From positions 1 through 8,787 of the forward strand of contig DASXXM010000518.1 in the NCBI GenBank assembly GCA_036503065.1: a stretch of DNA of 8,787 nt, written 5' to 3'. The first letter of the stretch is position 1. Every line of letters starts with the position of its first letter. Shown in pieces: positions 6,527 through 8,787 of the stretch. The notes under the pieces were generated by a model, which had not been told where the DNA came from, did no database searches, and saw only the letters and a program-made list of their open reading frames with translations. The stretch comes from DATEPR01 sp036503065. GTDB taxonomy: Bacteria > Actinomycetota > Actinomycetes > Mycobacteriales > Pseudonocardiaceae. The position numbers were made by a program, and so were the translations under genes.

Positions 6527-7542
6527 GCCTTTGCCCTTCCACGCCGGATGACCGCCCTGGCACCGAAGTTGACCACGAGCGTGATCGCGAACAGCACCAG
6601 GCCGGACGCGATCAGCGCGCCCTGGCTGATGGTGTCGCTGGCGTCGCCCCACCGGTTGGCGATGTTGGCGGCGATGGTGTTGCCGCCGGGGTCCAGGATG
6701 CGCCAGCTGATCGAGTACGTGCTGGACAGCACCATGGCCACCGCGATGGTCTCGCCGACCGCGCGACCGAAGCCGAGCACGATGGCGCTGATCACGCCGG
6801 ACTTCCCGTACGGCAGCACCGCCATCCGGATCATCTCCCACTTGGTGGCGCCCAGCGCGAGCGCGCCCTCCATGTGTTCCTTCGGCGTCTGCACGAAGAC
6901 CTCGCGGGAGATCGCCGCCACGATCGGCAGCAGCATCACCGCGAGCACGACCGCGGCCACCAGCACCGACTTGCCGTAGGTCTGGTTGGTCGACGCGAAC
7001 AGCGGGATCCAGCCGAAGTAGTGGTTGAGGAACTTCGACAGCGGGATCAGGTTGGGCGACAGGTAGATCGCGCCCCACAGGCCGAACACCACACTCGGCA
7101 CGGCAGCGAGCAGGTCGACCACGTAGGCCAACGGACGGGCCACGGCACGCGGCGCGTACTGGCTGATGAACAGCGCGACGCCGACCGCGACCGGCACGCC
7201 GATGATCAGCCCGATCAGCGAGGAGAGCACCGTGCCGAAAGCGAGTGCCGCGATGCCGAACACCGCGGTGCCCTGCGGATCCCACTGGAACGCCGTGAAG
7301 AAGTTGCCCTTGTCCTGGGAGACGGCCGGAATCGCCTTGAGGATCAGGAAGGCGGCGACCGCGGCCATGAGCAGCAGCACCAGGATGCCGGAACCCTTGG
7401 CCAGCAGGCGGAAGCTTGTGTCACCGCCCTTGCTGCTGCGGGTGTTCTGCAGTGATGACGTCATCGGCGGCTCTGGCGCTGTGTCCGGCGCCCCGACCGG
7501 TGCGGGGGACCGTCCTGTGGTGGCGATGTCGGACTCCTTCAC
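6523..7542 (-). CDS. pstC: Phosphate ABC transporter permease PstC
   Basis: 339 residues from a GTG at 7542. Residues 1-45 are a polar, Pro/Ser/Thr-rich cytoplasmic tail. Hydrophobic spans follow at about 51-71, 97-125, 137-161, 192-212, 250-272 and 308-330, the six expected. The EAA loop EGALALGATKWEMIRMAVLP (225-244) and GFGRAVGETIAVAMVL (257-272) are characteristic of PstC. With PstA it forms the phosphate channel in the cytoplasmic membrane. It lies 87 bases after pstS, with a strong stem-loop between, and overlaps pstA by four bases. The start is uncertain: the GTG has no good ribosome binding site upstream, whereas AAGGAG occurs at its second and third codons, six bases before an ATC codon (7527). 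The next in-frame ATG is at 7464 (residue 27), also without a clear site. The product identity does not depend on this choice. Confidence 0.93.
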   Translation of the reverse strand: MKESDIATTGRSPAPVGAPDTAPEPPMTSSLQNTRSSKGGDTSFRLLAKGSGILVLLLMAAVAAFLILKAIPAVSQDKGNFFTAFQWDPQGTAVFGIAALAFGTVLSSLIGLIIGVPVAVGVALFISQYAPRAVARPLAYVVDLLAAVPSVVFGLWGAIYLSPNLIPLSKFLNHYFGWIPLFASTNQTYGKSVLVAAVVLAVMLLPIVAAISREVFVQTPKEHMEGALALGATKWEMIRMAVLPYGKSGVISAIVLGFGRAVGETIAVAMVLSSTYSISWRILDPGGNTIAANIANRWGDASDTISQGALIASGLVLFAITLVVNFGARAVIRRGRAKA

Positions 7543-7572
7543 ACGTCGAGTTCACCGGCCGGAACCTGCCGG

Positions 7573-7611
7573 GGCCCGCCCGGCGCCGGTCACCCGGCGG
7601 CCGGACGGGCC
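7573..7611 (-). promoter_or_regulatory. Strong stem-loop between pstS and pstC
   Basis: Bases 7573-7583 pair with 7601-7611 over 11 positions with one mismatch. The stem continues as a 6-bp inner helix (7584-7589 with 7594-7599) closing a TCAC loop, with one bulged base (7600). In total about 16 pairs, nearly all G-C. No T tract follows on the transcript side. It starts about 18 bases after the pstS stop. Such a structure could stop part of the transcription or shield the pstS message from 3' decay, so that more binding protein than permease is made. The function is inferred; the structure is seen. Confidence 0.65.
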
Positions 7612-7629
7612 ACGAGACTCCGACCGGTA

Positions 7630-8754
7630 TCAGCCCAGCGAGTTGATCGCCGAGGCGACCTGGGTACGGATGTTCTCCGGCAGCGGCACGTAGCCCTGGC
7701 TGACGATCGCGTTCTGGCCCGCCGTGCTGGCCGCGTAGCCGAGGAAACCCTTCAGCGCCGGCAGCTTGGTGGCGTCGTTGCCCGACGAGCACACGATCTC
7801 GTACGTCACCAGGACGTTCGGGTAGGCGTTCGAGTCGGCGTTGGTGTAGTCGAAGCTCAGCGCCAGGTCCTTGCCGGTGCCGGTGACCTTGGCCTTGCCG
7901 ATGAAGTTCGTGGTGTTCGCCTGGGTGAGCTGGACGAACTTGCCGGCGGCGTTGCTCACCGCGGCGTAGGGGATGGACTGCTGGGTGGCGTAGGACAGCT
8001 CGAAGTAGCCGATGCCGCCCGCGGTCTTCTTCACGTCCTGCGAGACCAGCGCGCTGCCCTTGTCACCCTGACCACCCGGGCCCGGCCACTGCTTGTTGAC
8101 GCCGTAGGTCCAGTCCGCCTTGGCCTCGTTGGACAGGTAGTTGGTGAAGTTGAAGCTGGTGCCGGAACTGTCGGACCGGTGGAAGGTCTGGATGCCCATC
8201 GTGGGCAGGGTCGCGCCCGGGTTGTCCTTGGCGATGGCCGCGTCGTTCCAGTTGGTGATCTTGCCGGAGAAGATCTTGGCCAGCGTGCTCGACGACAGGT
8301 TCAGGCTGGTCACGTTCGGCAGGTTGTAGCCGATCGCGATGGGGCCGGGGGCCATCGGCAGGTCGATCGCCGGGCCGCTCTTGCAGCGTGCGTCCGCCTT
8401 GGGCTGGTCGGTGGCCGACAACGGGAAGTCCGAACCGGCCCAGTCGGTCGTGCCGGCCTCGAACTGGGTGACACCGGCACCCGAGCCGCCGAGCCCGTTG
8501 TTGATGTTGACTCCGCTGCACGCGTTCTCGTAGGTCTTGGCCCACGCACTGATCGCGTTCGCCTGCGCCGTGGACCCGGACAGGGTGAGGTTCACCGAAC
8601 CCGACGGGCACTTGATGGCCGCGGCCGCCGGTGTGCTGCTGCCGGAGGCAGCCGGTGGCGTCGTCGAGTTGTTGTCGGAGCCACAAGCCGCGAGCAGCAG
8701 GGTGCCGGCAGCGGCGAGGCCGAGCACGACAGCGCCGTGCCGTTTGATCTTCAC
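7630..8754 (-). CDS. pstS: Phosphate-binding lipoprotein PstS
   Basis: 374 residues from a GTG at 8754, chosen because GGAGG lies eight bases upstream and the product then starts with a short basic segment (KIKRH), a hydrophobic core and the lipobox LAAC, placing the lipidated cysteine at residue 24. An ATG at 8784 would add ten residues and falls at the window edge. After a Ser/Thr/Pro/Ala-rich linker (about 25-48), the phosphate-binding fold shows SGSTAQ (59-64), GSGAG (90-94), AGSDFPL (106-112), the hinge-region IFSGKITNWND, and HRSDSSGTSFNFTNYL (192-207). These loops normally bind the phosphate oxyanion. The protein is anchored outside the membrane and delivers phosphate to PstC-PstA. It is the first gene of the operon, and the promoter lies beyond the window. 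Genes of this type are usually strongly induced by phosphate starvation through the PhoP/RegX3 regulator. Extracytoplasmic cysteines at 79, 124 and 322 are visible besides Cys48 in the linker. Confidence 0.96.
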   Translation of the reverse strand: MKIKRHGAVVLGLAAAGTLLLAACGSDNNSTTPPAASGSSTPAAAAIKCPSGSVNLTLSGSTAQANAISAWAKTYENACSGVNINNGLGGSGAGVTQFEAGTTDWAGSDFPLSATDQPKADARCKSGPAIDLPMAPGPIAIGYNLPNVTSLNLSSSTLAKIFSGKITNWNDAAIAKDNPGATLPTMGIQTFHRSDSSGTSFNFTNYLSNEAKADWTYGVNKQWPGPGGQGDKGSALVSQDVKKTAGGIGYFELSYATQQSIPYAAVSNAAGKFVQLTQANTTNFIGKAKVTGTGKDLALSFDYTNADSNAYPNVLVTYEIVCSSGNDATKLPALKGFLGYAASTAGQNAIVSQGYVPLPENIRTQVASAINSLG

Positions 8755-8762
8755 CGTCAGAT

Positions 8763-8767
8763 CCTCC
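8763..8767 (-). promoter_or_regulatory. Ribosome binding site of pstS
   Basis: GGAGG on the minus strand, eight bases before the GTG at 8754, supports that start over the ATG at 8784. Confidence 0.75.
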
Positions 8768-8787
8768 AAGCAAAGAGCCTTCATGGG

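Noticed and set aside
5471..7285. A 604-codon version of PstA reaching deep into pstC
   Set aside because: Only the part from the ATG at 6526 resembles PstA. The upstream part is the out-of-frame shadow of pstC, and the ATGA overlap with a ribosome binding site marks the real start.
7550..7598. GTTCACC (7550) and GGTCACC (7588) as a PHO box in the pstS-pstC gap
   Set aside because: They are 38 bases apart, not in 11-bp phase, and oriented against pstC. The same heptamer occurs at many coding positions in the window, and the second lies in the stem-loop.
1..8787. Mobile elements, CRISPR arrays, tRNA or rRNA genes, attachment sites
   Set aside because: No transposase or integrase, no spaced direct repeats, no cloverleaf-like sequence and no composition break between genes were seen.

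Overview
The window is very GC-rich DNA with strong G/C third-position bias, GTG start codons and an actinobacterial gene set. It is most consistent with a filamentous or mycolata-type actinomycete, probably Pseudonocardiales or a relative. That placement rests on protein style and gene order, not on a database search.

Layout: (1) bases 2-829, plus strand: the 3' part of a GGDEF (diguanylate cyclase type) gene whose start lies outside the window. (2) 830-1024: a 195-bp gap with an unusually AT-rich patch and a possible promoter. (3) 1025-3862, plus: a 945-residue LytR-CpsA-Psr (LCP) cell-wall protein with a long disordered cytoplasmic N-terminus, one membrane span, an LCP domain with altered active-site residues, and a LytR_C domain. 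(4) 3863-3956: a leader with PHO-box-like direct repeats and alternating CCAAC/GTTGG elements. (5) 3957-4619, plus: phoU. (6) 4631-4657: a perfect stem-loop between the convergent phoU and pst genes. (7) 8754-4672, minus: the phosphate ABC importer operon in the order pstS, pstC, pstA, pstB, with a strong stem-loop between pstS and pstC. No gene-less stretch exceeds 300 bases.

How it works together: PstS, a lipoprotein, captures phosphate outside the membrane. PstC and PstA form the channel and PstB supplies ATP hydrolysis. PhoU links the importer to a sensor kinase/response regulator pair (PhoR-PhoP or SenX3-RegX3 type, not present here) and dampens the phosphate-starvation response when phosphate is sufficient. 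The order LCP gene, phoU, then a convergent pst ATPase gene matches, from memory, Rv0822c-phoY2-phoT in Mycobacterium tuberculosis, which suggests the LCP gene is an old partner of this locus.

No mobile element, CRISPR array, tRNA, rRNA or obviously new multi-gene system is visible. The most interesting details are the phoU leader, the non-canonical LCP active site, the pstS-pstC hairpin and an N-terminal two-span extension on PstA.
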